Below are positions 7,976-17,105 of a stretch of DNA of 64,000 nt, piece by piece. This DNA comes from Desulfarculales bacterium UBA696. Lineage in GTDB: Bacteria; Desulfobacterota; Syntrophobacteria; Syntrophobacterales; Syntrophobacteraceae. Numbering within the stretch: position 1 is the stretch's first letter; each line of letters begins with the position of its first letter. The position numbers and the translations under genes are program-made. Location of the stretch: positions 186,001-250,000 of the forward strand of contig DBMO01000072.1 of assembly GCA_002298995.1 (NCBI GenBank), written 5' to 3'. Under the pieces are notes generated by a model. It ran no database searches. It was not told where the DNA came from and saw only the letters and a list, made by a program, of their open reading frames with translations.

Positions 7976-9265
7976 ATGCATCATTTTCAATACAAAGATG
8001 ACGAACTCTACTGTGAGGATGTTCCGATTCGCGCTATTGCCGAGGAAGTTGGAACTCCCTGCTACATCTATAGTTGCGCCACACTGGGTCATCATTTTAC
8101 GGTTTTTGATTCGGCCTTCAAAGACGTCTCTCACCTGACCTGCTACTCGGTGAAGGCTAATTCGAATCTCGCTGTCCTTAAGCTCTTCGGTTCTCTGGGA
8201 GGAGGGATGGACATCGTATCGGGTGGAGAACTCTACCGTGCCAGAACGGCCGGCATTCCGGCCGAGCGGATAGTATATTCGGGTGTCGGCAAGACGGTTC
8301 AGGAAATTGACTACGCCCTTCGAGAAAATATCCTGATGTTCAACATCGAGTCCCTTGAGGAACTCGATGCGATAGACAAGCGGGCTGGGGTAAACGGCGT
8401 AAAGGCGAGAATTGCTCTGCGGATAAATCCCGATATCGATCCGAATACGCACCCCTACATTTCCACCGGAATGAAAAAGAATAAATTCGGTATCTCGATA
8501 GACAACGCCCTGAGCGCATACCAAAAGGCAAGGCGCCTCAAGAATATCGAAATTATGGGCGTGGACTGCCACATCGGCAGCCAGCTGACCGAGGTTGCTC
8601 CGTTTATCGATGCCCTGAAACGCATCAGGGTGCTTATCGAGCGCTTGGGCCAGGCCGGAATAGAGATCTGCTACCTGGATCTGGGCGGAGGGCTCGGGAT
8701 TGTTTATGATCATGAGGCGCCGCCGCAGCCGCATGAGTATGCGGAGTCAATTCTCAAAGAACTCGAGGGGGTCCCCTGCACGCTCATCTTCGAACCTGGA
8801 CGGGTAATCGTCGGAAATGCCGGCATACTCGTAACCAAGGTGCTCTACACGAAGCGGACCCCGTCCAAGAATTTCGTTATTGCCGATGCCGCCATGAACG
8901 ACTTGGTGAGGCCGAGCCTTTATGGCTCATATCACTTCATCCAGCCCGTCAAAAGGTCCGAGAAGGCCACGGAGATTGTCGATCTTGTTGGCCCTATTTG
9001 CGAGTCGAGCGATTTTCTTGCAAAGGACCGCGGTCTGCCACAGCCCGCCGGTGGCGAATACCTCGCCGTTATGAGTGCGGGTGCCTACGGATTCTCAATG
9101 TCCTCGAACTACAATTCGCGCCCTCGCGCCGCCGAGGTCATGGTGAGCGGCGGCAGGTACTTTGTGGTGAGAAAAAGGGAAAGTTGGGACGATCTGGTAC
9201 GGCTGGAAAACATCCCCGAGTTTCTGAGCGTGGGTGGACCGCTTCATGGACAAGGTTGCGGCTGA
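7976..9265 (+). CDS. lysA: Diaminopimelate decarboxylase
   Basis: Converts meso-diaminopimelate to L-lysine with PLP; fold type III (alanine-racemase-like barrel). Markers are the Schiff-base lysine in YSVKANSN (K60 from this start), HIGSQ, the phosphate loop GGGLGI and the C-terminal substrate region with CESSDFLA and SAGAYGFSMSSNYN. The ATG at 7976 (429 aa) has AGAGGA 8 bases upstream and gives MHHFQYKDDEL, the usual beginning; a TTG at 7946 in frame has no such support. About 150 bases separate it from the lipoprotein gene. Confidence 0.95.
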   Translation: MHHFQYKDDELYCEDVPIRAIAEEVGTPCYIYSCATLGHHFTVFDSAFKDVSHLTCYSVKANSNLAVLKLFGSLGGGMDIVSGGELYRARTAGIPAERIVYSGVGKTVQEIDYALRENILMFNIESLEELDAIDKRAGVNGVKARIALRINPDIDPNTHPYISTGMKKNKFGISIDNALSAYQKARRLKNIEIMGVDCHIGSQLTEVAPFIDALKRIRVLIERLGQAGIEICYLDLGGGLGIVYDHEAPPQPHEYAESILKELEGVPCTLIFEPGRVIVGNAGILVTKVLYTKRTPSKNFVIADAAMNDLVRPSLYGSYHFIQPVKRSEKATEIVDLVGPICESSDFLAKDRGLPQPAGGEYLAVMSAGAYGFSMSSNYNSRPRAAEVMVSGGRYFVVRKRESWDDLVRLENIPEFLSVGGPLHGQGCG

Positions 9266-9321
9266 TGATTATCCGTGGATGATTCATATCGCCGCGCTGG
9301 ACCGCAGATGTGTGGGATTGT

Positions 9322-10218
9322 ATGACGGAATTGTCACTAGAAAAATTCAAGCGTATCCAGTTCATGAAAATGACTGGGACCGGAAACGACTTTATCCTTA
9401 TCGACAACCGGGACCTTCGGATCGGCAAGGAAGAAGGCCGCGAGCTTGCGAGACGCGCATGCCGAAGAAAAATGTCCGCCGGGGCCGACGGTCTTATTCT
9501 GATAGAAAACGATCCTGAAGCCGATTTCAAATGGATCTTTTTCAATGCGGACGGGTCCGAGGCCGAAATGTGCGGCAACGGCGCCCGCTGCGCGGCAAGG
9601 TTCGCCCTGCTCAAGGGAATTGTTAAAGAGGAGCGGATCTCGTTTCGGACTCTCGCCGGGACCATCCGGGCGGAAATTATTGGTGAAAGGGTGAAGGTCC
9701 TTATGACTCAGCCCCATGGACTGGATAGTGGTTTCAGCATCGATTCGGTTCCGGGGGCGCCTCGCCTGGATTTCATTAATACGGGCGTTCCCCACGTCGT
9801 CTGGTTTGTGGAAACCGAGGCTGAAATCGAAACTATCGACGTATTCGTTCTTGGTCGCACCCTGCGCCACCACTCCAGATTCCAGCCTGCCGGAACAAAC
9901 GCCAATTTTGCCTTCATTCGCGGCCCGCGAAACCTATCGATCAGGACCTACGAAAGAGGTGTCGAGGCCGAGACCCTTGCCTGCGGCACCGGCTCTATTG
10001 CATGCGCCCTCACTGCCGCGGCCAGGGGATTGGTGGAAGCGCCGGTGGAAGTTCTCACCCGGAGCGGCGAGACCTTGGTTATTCACTTTGAGAAAACTTC
10101 ACAAGCAGGTAGAATCAACTTTTCCGAGGTTTGCCTCGAAGGCGATGCTAAAGTTGTTTACGAAGCCGAGCTTTGGGATGAAACCTTAAGGCGGCAGGAA
10201 GGAGGCGTCTATGTTTGA
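9322..10218 (+). CDS. dapF: Diaminopimelate epimerase
   Basis: Interconverts LL- and meso-diaminopimelate without a cofactor, using two cysteines. Both are present: MCGNGARC (C about 84) and ACGTGS (C about 221). The N-terminal FMKMTGTGNDF matches the family's start, which suggests the true start could be as late as the ATG at 9364; I place it at the ATG at 9322, while a GTG at 9310 is also in frame. The 3' end overlaps dapA by 8 bases, and the dapA ribosome-binding site lies within it. Confidence 0.93.
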   Translation: MTELSLEKFKRIQFMKMTGTGNDFILIDNRDLRIGKEEGRELARRACRRKMSAGADGLILIENDPEADFKWIFFNADGSEAEMCGNGARCAARFALLKGIVKEERISFRTLAGTIRAEIIGERVKVLMTQPHGLDSGFSIDSVPGAPRLDFINTGVPHVVWFVETEAEIETIDVFVLGRTLRHHSRFQPAGTNANFAFIRGPRNLSIRTYERGVEAETLACGTGSIACALTAAARGLVEAPVEVLTRSGETLVIHFEKTSQAGRINFSEVCLEGDAKVVYEAELWDETLRRQEGGVYV

Positions 10219-11113
10219 GGGCGCGAATGTAGCAATAGTGACACCGTTCAGAAACGGCAGGGTGGACGAGACATCCCTGAGGAACCTTATCGATTTCCAG
10301 ATTGATAACGGGACCAACGGCATCGTGCCCTGCGGCACGACCGGAGAATCGCCGACCCTCACGATCGAGGAGCACGAGCGGGTAATCGACATCACGGTCG
10401 AGCACGTCAATAAGCGCGTGCCCGTTATAGCCGGGACCGGATCAAATAACACGGAAGAGGCCATCGGGTTGACCCGGCATGCCAGAAGAGCCGGCGCCGA
10501 CGGCGCCCTGATGATTACCCCCTACTACAACAAGCCTTCCCAAGCCGGCCTTTACGCGCACTTTGAAAAAGTAGCCAAAGCCGTGGATATTCCGATCGTC
10601 CTGTACAACGTGCCCGGCAGGACCGGCTCAAGCATTGACCCTGACACCGTCGCAAGGCTCTCTGGAATAGATAACATAGTCGGCATCAAGGAAGCCTCCG
10701 GATCGATGAAGCAGGTAACGGACATCATCGCCCGGTGCGGCCCCGATTTCACGGTCCTCTCAGGCGAGGACTATCTAACTTTCCCGCTGATATGCGTCGG
10801 TGGAAAAGGGGTTATATCGGTTGTCTCCAATGTCGATCCAAAGGGCATGGCAGATCTTTGCAACCTTGCCCTTGCCGGTCGGATTCAGGAGGCACAAATT
10901 CTCTTCTACAGGCTGCTTTCGCTTTGCCACATACTTTTCATCGAGACAAATCCGGTACCTGTTAAGACTGCCCTGCTGATGATGGGAAAAATTCCGAGCG
11001 GCGAGTTGCGGCTCCCGCTGGTTCAGCTGAGCGAAGCCAACCAGGAGCGTTTGCGCAAGGAAATCGAAGCGTGCGGGCTAATCCCGAAGGCTGCGGAAAA
11101 GGCGAGGGCGTAG
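10211..11113 (+). CDS. dapA: 4-hydroxy-tetrahydrodipicolinate synthase
   Basis: Condenses pyruvate with aspartate semialdehyde, the first committed step to diaminopimelate and lysine. 300 aa. The Schiff-base lysine is in VGIKEASG (K160), with GTTGESPTL and the tyrosine of TPYYNKPSQ. GGAGG lies 6 bases before the ATG, inside the end of dapF, so the two are probably coupled. Lysine feedback cannot be judged from sequence alone. Confidence 0.96.
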   Translation: MFEGANVAIVTPFRNGRVDETSLRNLIDFQIDNGTNGIVPCGTTGESPTLTIEEHERVIDITVEHVNKRVPVIAGTGSNNTEEAIGLTRHARRAGADGALMITPYYNKPSQAGLYAHFEKVAKAVDIPIVLYNVPGRTGSSIDPDTVARLSGIDNIVGIKEASGSMKQVTDIIARCGPDFTVLSGEDYLTFPLICVGGKGVISVVSNVDPKGMADLCNLALAGRIQEAQILFYRLLSLCHILFIETNPVPVKTALLMMGKIPSGELRLPLVQLSEANQERLRKEIEACGLIPKAAEKARA

Positions 11114-11171
11114 CGCCTCAGGTATGTCCAGAACGAAGCCTCCGGGATATTCAGACAAGCAGGAGAAGTAA

Positions 11172-11975
11172 ATGGTCCGGGCTGCAATCGCCGGCATCGG
11201 CGGAAGAATGGGATCGCGGATCGCTCAACTGATCGGTGAGACCGATGGGATCGAACTTGCGGGCGGTTTCGAATATTCCCAATACCCCAAAATCGGGGTG
11301 GATATTGCCGAGATTATCGGGGGTGCGCCCACGGGTTTGGCGATTCGGGGCAGTATCGAAGATGTGCTTGATTCCGCTGATGTTGTAATCGACTTTACCA
11401 ACGCGGCGGCGTCTATTGAGCACCTACGGGCGGCCTCTGCCCGCGGCAAGTCGATGGTGATAGGATCGACAGGCTTCAATAAAGAGCAGATCAGGGAGGC
11501 TGAAAAGCTTGCATCGGCAGTTCCCTGCGTACTTTCTCCCAATATGAGCGTTGGGGTAAATATTCTTTTCAAGATGGTGGCGGATGCAGCGAGCCTGCTT
11601 GGTGACAGTTTCGACGTGGAAATCGTCGAGGCGCATCACAGGTTTAAAAAGGACGCTCCGAGTGGTACGGCTGTAAAGCTCGGCCAGGTGATTGCGCAGG
11701 CTTTTGGCCGCCATCTCGGCGAAGTGGGGGTATACGCGCGGCACGGGCTTATAGGAGAGCGCACGGGGTCCGAGATCGGGATACAGGCGGTGCGCGGCGG
11801 AGATATTGTTGGCGAGCACACGATAATCTTTGCCGGCCTCGGGGAGCGAATCGAGATCACCCACCGCGCTCACAGCCGGGATAATTTCGCTCGCGGCGCT
11901 ATTCGTGCTGCTTCATGGGTAGTTAATCAGCCCAACGGGCTCTATGATATCAGTGACATGCTCGGTATCAGGTAG
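11172..11975 (+). CDS. dapB: 4-hydroxy-tetrahydrodipicolinate reductase
   Basis: NAD(P)H-dependent second enzyme of the diaminopimelate branch; 267 aa. The N-terminal Rossmann motif is AGIGGRMG (the family's GxxGxxG), and the substrate signature EAHHRFKKDAPSGTA (about 154-168) contains the catalytic His/Lys pair. GGAGAAG lies just before the ATG. Spacing to dapA is 58 bases and to dapL 23. Confidence 0.96.
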   Translation: MVRAAIAGIGGRMGSRIAQLIGETDGIELAGGFEYSQYPKIGVDIAEIIGGAPTGLAIRGSIEDVLDSADVVIDFTNAAASIEHLRAASARGKSMVIGSTGFNKEQIREAEKLASAVPCVLSPNMSVGVNILFKMVADAASLLGDSFDVEIVEAHHRFKKDAPSGTAVKLGQVIAQAFGRHLGEVGVYARHGLIGERTGSEIGIQAVRGGDIVGEHTIIFAGLGERIEITHRAHSRDNFARGAIRAASWVVNQPNGLYDISDMLGIR

Positions 11976-11998
11976 AAGTTAATCTTTCGGAGGTTGCA

Positions 11999-13186
11999 AT
12001 GGCAGTTATGAAAGCGGATCGCTTGCGGCAGCTCCCCCCCTATCTTTTTGCGGAAATCGACAGGCTCAAGGCTGAACTGGTTGCAAAGGGAGTTGACGTA
12101 ATCAACCTGGGGGTAGGTGATCCCGACCTGCCCACCCCTGATCATATAATCGGAGAACTGGCTGTTGCGGCCAAAGACCCGGCAAACCATCAATATCCGT
12201 CCTACTCCGGAATGAATAATTTTCGAGTGAGCGTTGCCGAGTGGTACGGGAAAAGGTTCGGGGTACAACTCGACCCTGTCTCGGAAGTCCTCACCCTGAT
12301 CGGTTCAAAGGAAGGTATCGCGCATCTTCCGCTTGCATTTATAAACCCTGGAGACCTCGCGCTTGTTCCATCTCCTGCTTACCCTGTCTATCACATCGCG
12401 ACGATGTTTGCGGGTGGGGAATCATGGTTCATGCCTCTGGTAAAGGAAAACCGGTTTTTGCCCGACCTGGATGATATACCGACAGAGGTTGCCAGGCGCG
12501 CTAAACTCATGTTCATAAATTACCCAAATAACCCGACCGGCGCAGTCGCGGAGAGGGGCTTTTTTGAACAGGTAGTCGAATTCGCTAAAAAATACGAGAT
12601 TATCGTCTGCCATGACGCAGCCTATACCGAAATGGCTTTCGATGGCTACCGTCCGATGAGCTTCCTTGAGGTGCCGGGCGCGAAAGAGGTCGGCATCGAG
12701 TTCCATTCGCTCTCCAAGACATACAATATGACGGGATGGAGGCTCGGGTTCGTTGTCGGAAATGCCGAGGTTGTCGGCGGCCTCGGCCAGATAAAAAGCA
12801 ACATCGATTCGGGCGCCTTCAATGCGGTGCAGTTTGCAGGTATAAAGGCTCTCGAGGGCGACCAGTCGCCTGTTGCAGAAAACTGCCGCATCTACGGCGA
12901 GCGGAGAGACATATTAATTGAGGGCCTCAAGGCCGCTGGACTCGATGCAGAGGCCCCCAAAGCGACTTTCTATGTCTGGTGCCCCACGCCCGCGGGGTTC
13001 ACTTCGAAGGAATTTACAGCGCTTCTTCTTACCGAGGCCGGGATAGTCACCACACCCGGCAGCGGCTTCGGGGAACCCGGTGAAGGGTATGTGCGAATGG
13101 CGCTGACCGTCCCCAAAGAACGGATCCGGGAAGCAGTCGAACGAATACGAAAACTTTCATTCAATACCACAAAGGCCAGTGCATAG
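11999..13186 (+). CDS. dapL: LL-diaminopimelate aminotransferase
   Basis: Turns tetrahydrodipicolinate directly into LL-diaminopimelate using glutamate, replacing DapD-C-E of the succinylase route; the route found in chlamydiae, plants, many anaerobes and delta-proteobacteria. 395 aa, class I/II PLP fold. The Schiff-base lysine is in HSLSKTYNMTGWRLGF (about K240), with NYPNNPTGA upstream. GGAGG precedes the ATG by 7 bases. With dapA, dapB, dapF and lysA the whole path from aspartate semialdehyde to lysine is contiguous here. The 3' end overlaps folK. Confidence 0.95.
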   Translation: MAVMKADRLRQLPPYLFAEIDRLKAELVAKGVDVINLGVGDPDLPTPDHIIGELAVAAKDPANHQYPSYSGMNNFRVSVAEWYGKRFGVQLDPVSEVLTLIGSKEGIAHLPLAFINPGDLALVPSPAYPVYHIATMFAGGESWFMPLVKENRFLPDLDDIPTEVARRAKLMFINYPNNPTGAVAERGFFEQVVEFAKKYEIIVCHDAAYTEMAFDGYRPMSFLEVPGAKEVGIEFHSLSKTYNMTGWRLGFVVGNAEVVGGLGQIKSNIDSGAFNAVQFAGIKALEGDQSPVAENCRIYGERRDILIEGLKAAGLDAEAPKATFYVWCPTPAGFTSKEFTALLLTEAGIVTTPGSGFGEPGEGYVRMALTVPKERIREAVERIRKLSFNTTKASA

Positions 13187-13676
13187 AGTTGCTGTCGGCA
13201 TAGGAAGTAACAAGGGCGAGAGCATCCGTACCTGCCGCGATGTCTTTGAGGTATTGCGACAACATCGTGGGATCCATATTCTAACGGCCTCGTCCCTTTA
13301 CAGGACGAAGCCGGTGGGACTTGCCGATCAGAACCGCTTCATCAATGCGGCCGCGCTATTCGAAACGGCGCTCGATCCCGATGAACTTCTCGAAACATTG
13401 CTCGGTATCGAAAAGAGCTTTGGAAGGGTCCGAACGATCAAATGGGGGCCGCGCACCCTTGACCTCGATATTCTTTATTACGGAAACCGGCGGGTAGCTT
13501 CTCCCCGCTTGACAATACCTCATCCGCTGATGCATGAAAGACTCTTCGTGCTGGTGCCGCTTGTCGAGATTGACCCCTGCTGGGTCCACCCCGTGCTGGG
13601 GCTGAGCGTTGAGGAGATGCTTGACCGGCTTGCTGGAACGGACCACGGTCAGGAAATTGAAAAGGTGGATATCTGA
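13179..13676 (+). CDS. folK: 2-amino-4-hydroxy-6-hydroxymethyldihydropteridine pyrophosphokinase
   Basis: Transfers pyrophosphate from ATP to the pterin in folate synthesis. 165 aa, with the early GIGSNKGES loop, SSLYRTKPVG, FINAAALFET and the signature RTIKWGPRTLDLDILYYG with its paired metal-binding aspartates. The start is GTG, overlapping the dapL stop by 8 bases. folP and folB are not nearby. It is followed two bases later by a small membrane protein. Confidence 0.94.
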   Translation: MHRVAVGIGSNKGESIRTCRDVFEVLRQHRGIHILTASSLYRTKPVGLADQNRFINAAALFETALDPDELLETLLGIEKSFGRVRTIKWGPRTLDLDILYYGNRRVASPRLTIPHPLMHERLFVLVPLVEIDPCWVHPVLGLSVEEMLDRLAGTDHGQEIEKVDI

Positions 13677-13678
13677 TT

Positions 13679-13939
13679 ATGCAACGCGTATTGGTGTATA
13701 TCATCCTCATCGGAATCGTATACTTCTTTATCAAGAAATACGCGAAATCATTCATCGATTCATCCACTCCCAAAGATTCGAAGTCCGAAAAGCCTGATGG
13801 TGAAATGATCAGGGACCCGCAGTGCGGGGCCTACTTCCTCAAGCAGCAAGGGGTGAAGGGAGTGGTCGAGGGCAAGGTCTTGCATTTTTGCAGCGAGGAG
13901 TGCTACGACAACTATTTCAAGCGTATGTCGAGAGATTAG
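13679..13939 (+). CDS. Small membrane-anchored TRASH/YHS-like protein (PP0621-type)
   Basis: 86 aa. An N-terminal transmembrane segment (VLVYIILIGIVYFFI, about 4-18) is followed by a short charged linker and a C-terminal cysteine motif: MIRDPQCGAYF, then HFCSEECYDNYFKRM. That CxnCxxxC pattern is of the TRASH/YHS type that binds metal in some proteins. Small proteins of this build are widespread in Proteobacteria (PP0621 family) and are uncharacterised. It sits two bases after folK and 63 before the transaldolase gene. Metal binding is inference. Confidence 0.7.
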   Translation: MQRVLVYIILIGIVYFFIKKYAKSFIDSSTPKDSKSEKPDGEMIRDPQCGAYFLKQQGVKGVVEGKVLHFCSEECYDNYFKRMSRD

Positions 13940-14002
13940 CGGTAATACCGGGGGAAGCTGTTGCCAAAAAAAGTTGGAGAGGTTAATCAGGGGGGCGAGT
14001 GA

Positions 14003-14662
14003 ATGAAGTTTTTCATTGATACGGCAAATCTTGACGAGATAAGAGATGCAAATGAACTTGGCGTGCTTGACGGGGTAACGACTAATCCATCCCTGATCTC
14101 CAAGGAAGGGATAGTCTCCCGCGAGGAATTCAAGGGCCATATAAAGAAGATCTGTGAAATCGTGCAGGGCCCGGTCAGTGCCGAGGGGGTTTGCTGCGAC
14201 CTCGATGGCATGCTTCGGGAGGCGCGTGAGTTGTCGGGGATCGACGAAAATGTTGTGGTGAAGATTCCAATGACGGAAGCCGGGCTTAAAGCCGTCAAAA
14301 CTTTATCACAAGAGGGGGTCCGGACGAACGTGACCCTGGTTTTTTCGCCGCTTCAGGCACTTCTTGCCGCCAAAGCCGGCGCTACATATATCAGTCCATT
14401 CGTCGGAAGACTTGACGACATATCTCATGATGGCATGGAGTTGGTCCGTCAGATAATAGATATCTACTCAAATTATCTTTTCGAGACAGAAATTATAGTC
14501 GCCAGCGTAAGAAATCCATTACATGTGCTGGAGGCTGCCCGTTTAGGCGCGGATATTGCTACCATTCCGCACAAGGTCATAGAGCAACTCGCTCGACACC
14601 CTCTAACCGATATTGGCATAGAAAAGTTTTTGCAAGACTGGAAAAAGGTTGAAAAGAAATAA
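14003..14662 (+). CDS. fsa: Transaldolase, short FSA/TalC type
   Basis: 219 aa, the small subfamily that includes fructose-6-phosphate aldolase and short transaldolases. The start MKFFIDTANLDEI, GVTTNPSLI, and the Schiff-base lysine in VVKIPMT (K87) are all typical. Transfers a dihydroxyacetone unit in the non-oxidative pentose phosphate pathway, or cleaves fructose 6-phosphate; sequence alone does not settle which. GGGGCGAG lies upstream of the ATG. In the delta-type order it follows folK, as here. Confidence 0.9.
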   Translation: MKFFIDTANLDEIRDANELGVLDGVTTNPSLISKEGIVSREEFKGHIKKICEIVQGPVSAEGVCCDLDGMLREARELSGIDENVVVKIPMTEAGLKAVKTLSQEGVRTNVTLVFSPLQALLAAKAGATYISPFVGRLDDISHDGMELVRQIIDIYSNYLFETEIIVASVRNPLHVLEAARLGADIATIPHKVIEQLARHPLTDIGIEKFLQDWKKVEKK

Positions 14663-14699
14663 GCATGAAATAGCCTGCCTCTTTGAAGAAGGGGGTGGT

Positions 14700-15335
14700 A
14701 TGAAGCGCTTGGCGAGACTGGCCGGTTGTCTCATTTGCGCTGTTGTGGTGGTATCGATTTTCAGCTTTGACTGTCGGGCTGAAATATTCAAGTATGTTGA
14801 CCGGGATGGTGTAATCCATTACACAAACGCACCGACCTACGGGGAGTCGACTCCGGTCAAATTGCCGCCTCTTACGATTGAAAACTTTCGAAAATATTTC
14901 CCTGCTAACGTATATCAGTACCGTTCGCTGTCCTTGGCGCCCCTGGCCAACCAGAAAGAATACGACACATATATCCAGATGACATGCAAGTCTTACGGGA
15001 TTGACTGTAACCTAGTCAAGGCGGTGATTCGTGCTGAATCGGGCTACAATGCACGTGCTGTTTCACCCAAGGGCGCGATGGGCCTTATGCAACTCATGCC
15101 GGGGACTTCTCGCGACATGGGAGTTTCAAACCCCTTCGATCCCGGACAGAATATCGAGGGGGGGGTGAAATACCTGCGGATGATGATGGACCGGTTCAGA
15201 AACAATTTGCACTTGGCCCTGGCTGCCTACAATGCCGGTCCGGAAGCTGTCGACAAGTATGGTGGAATCCCGCCTTACAATGAAACGCAGGTTTACGTCA
15301 GGACTGTCATGGATCTTTACAAGAGAATAAAGTAA
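14700..15335 (+). CDS. Lytic murein transglycosylase (SLT domain) with DUF4124
   Basis: Cleaves peptidoglycan glycan strands, leaving 1,6-anhydro ends, in the periplasm. The start at 14700 (ATG after a GAAGAAGGGGG ribosome-binding site, 211 aa) gives a signal peptide (LARLAGCLICAVVVVSIF). Then comes a DUF4124-like stretch (EIFKYVDRDGVIHYTN, about 26-45), and an SLT domain with the catalytic Glu in AVIRAESGYNA (about E113), GLMQLMPGT and LALAAYNAGP. A longer frame starting at 14649 lacks a signal peptide and is rejected. Confidence 0.9.
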   Translation: MKRLARLAGCLICAVVVVSIFSFDCRAEIFKYVDRDGVIHYTNAPTYGESTPVKLPPLTIENFRKYFPANVYQYRSLSLAPLANQKEYDTYIQMTCKSYGIDCNLVKAVIRAESGYNARAVSPKGAMGLMQLMPGTSRDMGVSNPFDPGQNIEGGVKYLRMMMDRFRNNLHLALAAYNAGPEAVDKYGGIPPYNETQVYVRTVMDLYKRIK

Positions 15336-15377
15336 TGCGATACGGGGAACGCAGAACAGGAGACGGCACAAAGACAG

Positions 15378-15977
15378 ATGCTCGTATTAAGGAGAAGTGA
15401 TCTTTCCAGGCAGAATTTTATTACTCTGCCCAATTTCCTCACATATCTCAGAATGGCCTCGATTCCGGTGATTGTGGCCCTTCTGATGCAGCCCTCGTCC
15501 GACTTTTCGATGAACCTGGCTTTCCTGGTCTACGTTCTGGCTTCCCTGACAGATCTTTTCGACGGTTTTCTCGCACGGCGCAGAAACACGGTAACTTCCA
15601 TCGGTCGGCTTCTCGATCCCCTTGCGGACAAACTCCTCACCGCGGCCGTTCTCATCATGCTCATTCCGCACGGCAAGGTCTCTGCTTGGTTGGCTTGGCT
15701 TATTGTCGGGCGCGAAATCATAATTACCGGGCTGCGAGTGATAGCCGTGGGGCAGGGATATATAATAAATGCCAGCCGAATGGGAAAAAATAAGATGCTT
15801 TCCCAGAGCTTAGGTTTTATCTTTCTCTTGCCTGCGATACCTCACATCCAGCATTCACTGGATGTGATTGGGATAGTATTTCTATGGATATCGGTTTTCC
15901 TCGGCTACTATTCCGCCTTTGATTACTTCACCAATTTCTACAAGGAGGCGAAGCGCCGCGAGCAGCCGATAGAATGA
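15378..15977 (+). CDS. pgsA: CDP-diacylglycerol--glycerol-3-phosphate 3-phosphatidyltransferase
   Basis: Makes phosphatidylglycerol phosphate in the inner membrane. 199 aa, several hydrophobic segments, and the CDP-alcohol phosphotransferase motif DGFLARRRNTVTSIGRLLDP followed by LADK, i.e. DG-x2-AR-x8-G-x3-D-x3-D (about 56-78). The ATG at 15378 is followed by a short polar stretch before LPNFLTYLR, where the family homology begins. The stop codon overlaps the ribosome-binding site of the next gene. Confidence 0.93.
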   Translation: MLVLRRSDLSRQNFITLPNFLTYLRMASIPVIVALLMQPSSDFSMNLAFLVYVLASLTDLFDGFLARRRNTVTSIGRLLDPLADKLLTAAVLIMLIPHGKVSAWLAWLIVGREIIITGLRVIAVGQGYIINASRMGKNKMLSQSLGFIFLLPAIPHIQHSLDVIGIVFLWISVFLGYYSAFDYFTNFYKEAKRREQPIE

Positions 15978-15990
15978 GGAGTTCGCCGCC

Positions 15991-17094
15991 ATGCCTTCTT
16001 TTAATCTGCCTGAGTTTTGCCCTCCCGATTTTACAAAACCTCAGTTCAAAGATGCCGCCCTGACCGTTTTCAAAAGCGTCGATAAATCCGGCGTTGCTCC
16101 GGATGATTTTCATGCTACTTCAATTTATCCGGAATATTTTCAGCTCTCGAAGGGCAAGTGGGTGCTGCCGCGGCAGTCCCGAATGGACTGTTTGGTGGTG
16201 CTCGAAAATGACGGCTCGCTGGCTGTTAAAGAGTTCCGCCTGCTGGTAAAAGGAGACCGGGTTGCGTGCGGGCGAAGAGAGAACGGGGAAGACGGCATTT
16301 ATGTCCACACAGCCGCCTTCGGTTTCGAATGCCCGGTGTCTGAAAAATTCGCCTTCAGGACTCAGGTGTGCCGCGAAACCTCATTTTCTTTCGACTATGA
16401 CGAACTCTATGAGATGCTCGAATTCGAGCGCGAAAATGGCTTCGTTCTTTGGGTGCTGGGCCCCGCCGTTGCGTTCGACAAGGATGCCCGCGAGGCCATG
16501 TCGGGGATAATAAATGAGGGTTACGTGCATGGTATGCTTGCTGGAAATGCGCTTGCAACCCATGATCTCGAAGCCTCTATCTCCGGTACCGCGCTGGGAC
16601 AGGATATCTACACCAAGAGGCATGCCGAGCTGGGCCACTACAAGCATATCGAGACGATAAACATGGTTCGGAAAATCGGGTCCATCGAGCAGGCAGTAAA
16701 ATCCGGGCTTGTAAAGGACGGGATCATGCACTCGATAGTGCAAAACGAAATCCCCTACGTTCTTGCCGGATCAATCCGTGACGATGGACCGCTGCCGGGG
16801 GTAATTGCCGATAATTACGAAGCCCAGGACAAGATGAGGTCCCTTGCCCGCCGGACCACAACAGTAATCGCCATGGCCACGCAGCTCCACTCCATCGCAA
16901 CCGGCAACATGATTCCTTCATACAATGTCACGGACGACGGGAAGGTGCGCCCCGTATATTTTTTCACGATCGATATGTCCGAATTCGCCGTGAACAAACT
17001 CGCAAGCCGTGGCTCCCTCACCGCGAGGTCGATTTTGACAAATACCCAGGATTTTGTGGTGAATTTACATAGAAAACTAAGGCGCCGGCATTAA
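15991..17094 (+). CDS. TIGR00300/AgrE-ArgZ C-terminal-type protein (ornithine cyclodeaminase-like)
   Basis: 367 aa. I recognise the conserved block of the TIGR00300 'LOR/SDH' family, whose archaeal member and cyanobacterial AgrE/ArgZ C-terminal part convert ornithine to proline and ammonia with NAD. Seen here: GVAPDDFHATS (35-45), RMDCLVV (64-70), KGDRVACG (87-94), GPAVAFD (157-163), LAGNALATHDLE (183-194), AGSIRDDGPLPGV (259-271), ATQLHSIATGNM (296-307). The LOR/SDH N-terminal domain (PF04455) usual in this family is absent: the protein begins near the following region. GAGGAG overlapping the pgsA stop gives a good start. It ends 12 bases from the convergent carbamate kinase gene. The family is confident; substrate and reaction are inference. 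Confidence 0.75.
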   Translation: MPSFNLPEFCPPDFTKPQFKDAALTVFKSVDKSGVAPDDFHATSIYPEYFQLSKGKWVLPRQSRMDCLVVLENDGSLAVKEFRLLVKGDRVACGRRENGEDGIYVHTAAFGFECPVSEKFAFRTQVCRETSFSFDYDELYEMLEFERENGFVLWVLGPAVAFDKDAREAMSGIINEGYVHGMLAGNALATHDLEASISGTALGQDIYTKRHAELGHYKHIETINMVRKIGSIEQAVKSGLVKDGIMHSIVQNEIPYVLAGSIRDDGPLPGVIADNYEAQDKMRSLARRTTTVIAMATQLHSIATGNMIPSYNVTDDGKVRPVYFFTIDMSEFAVNKLASRGSLTARSILTNTQDFVVNLHRKLRRRH

Positions 17095-17105
17095 TGCGTG
17101 AAGAA

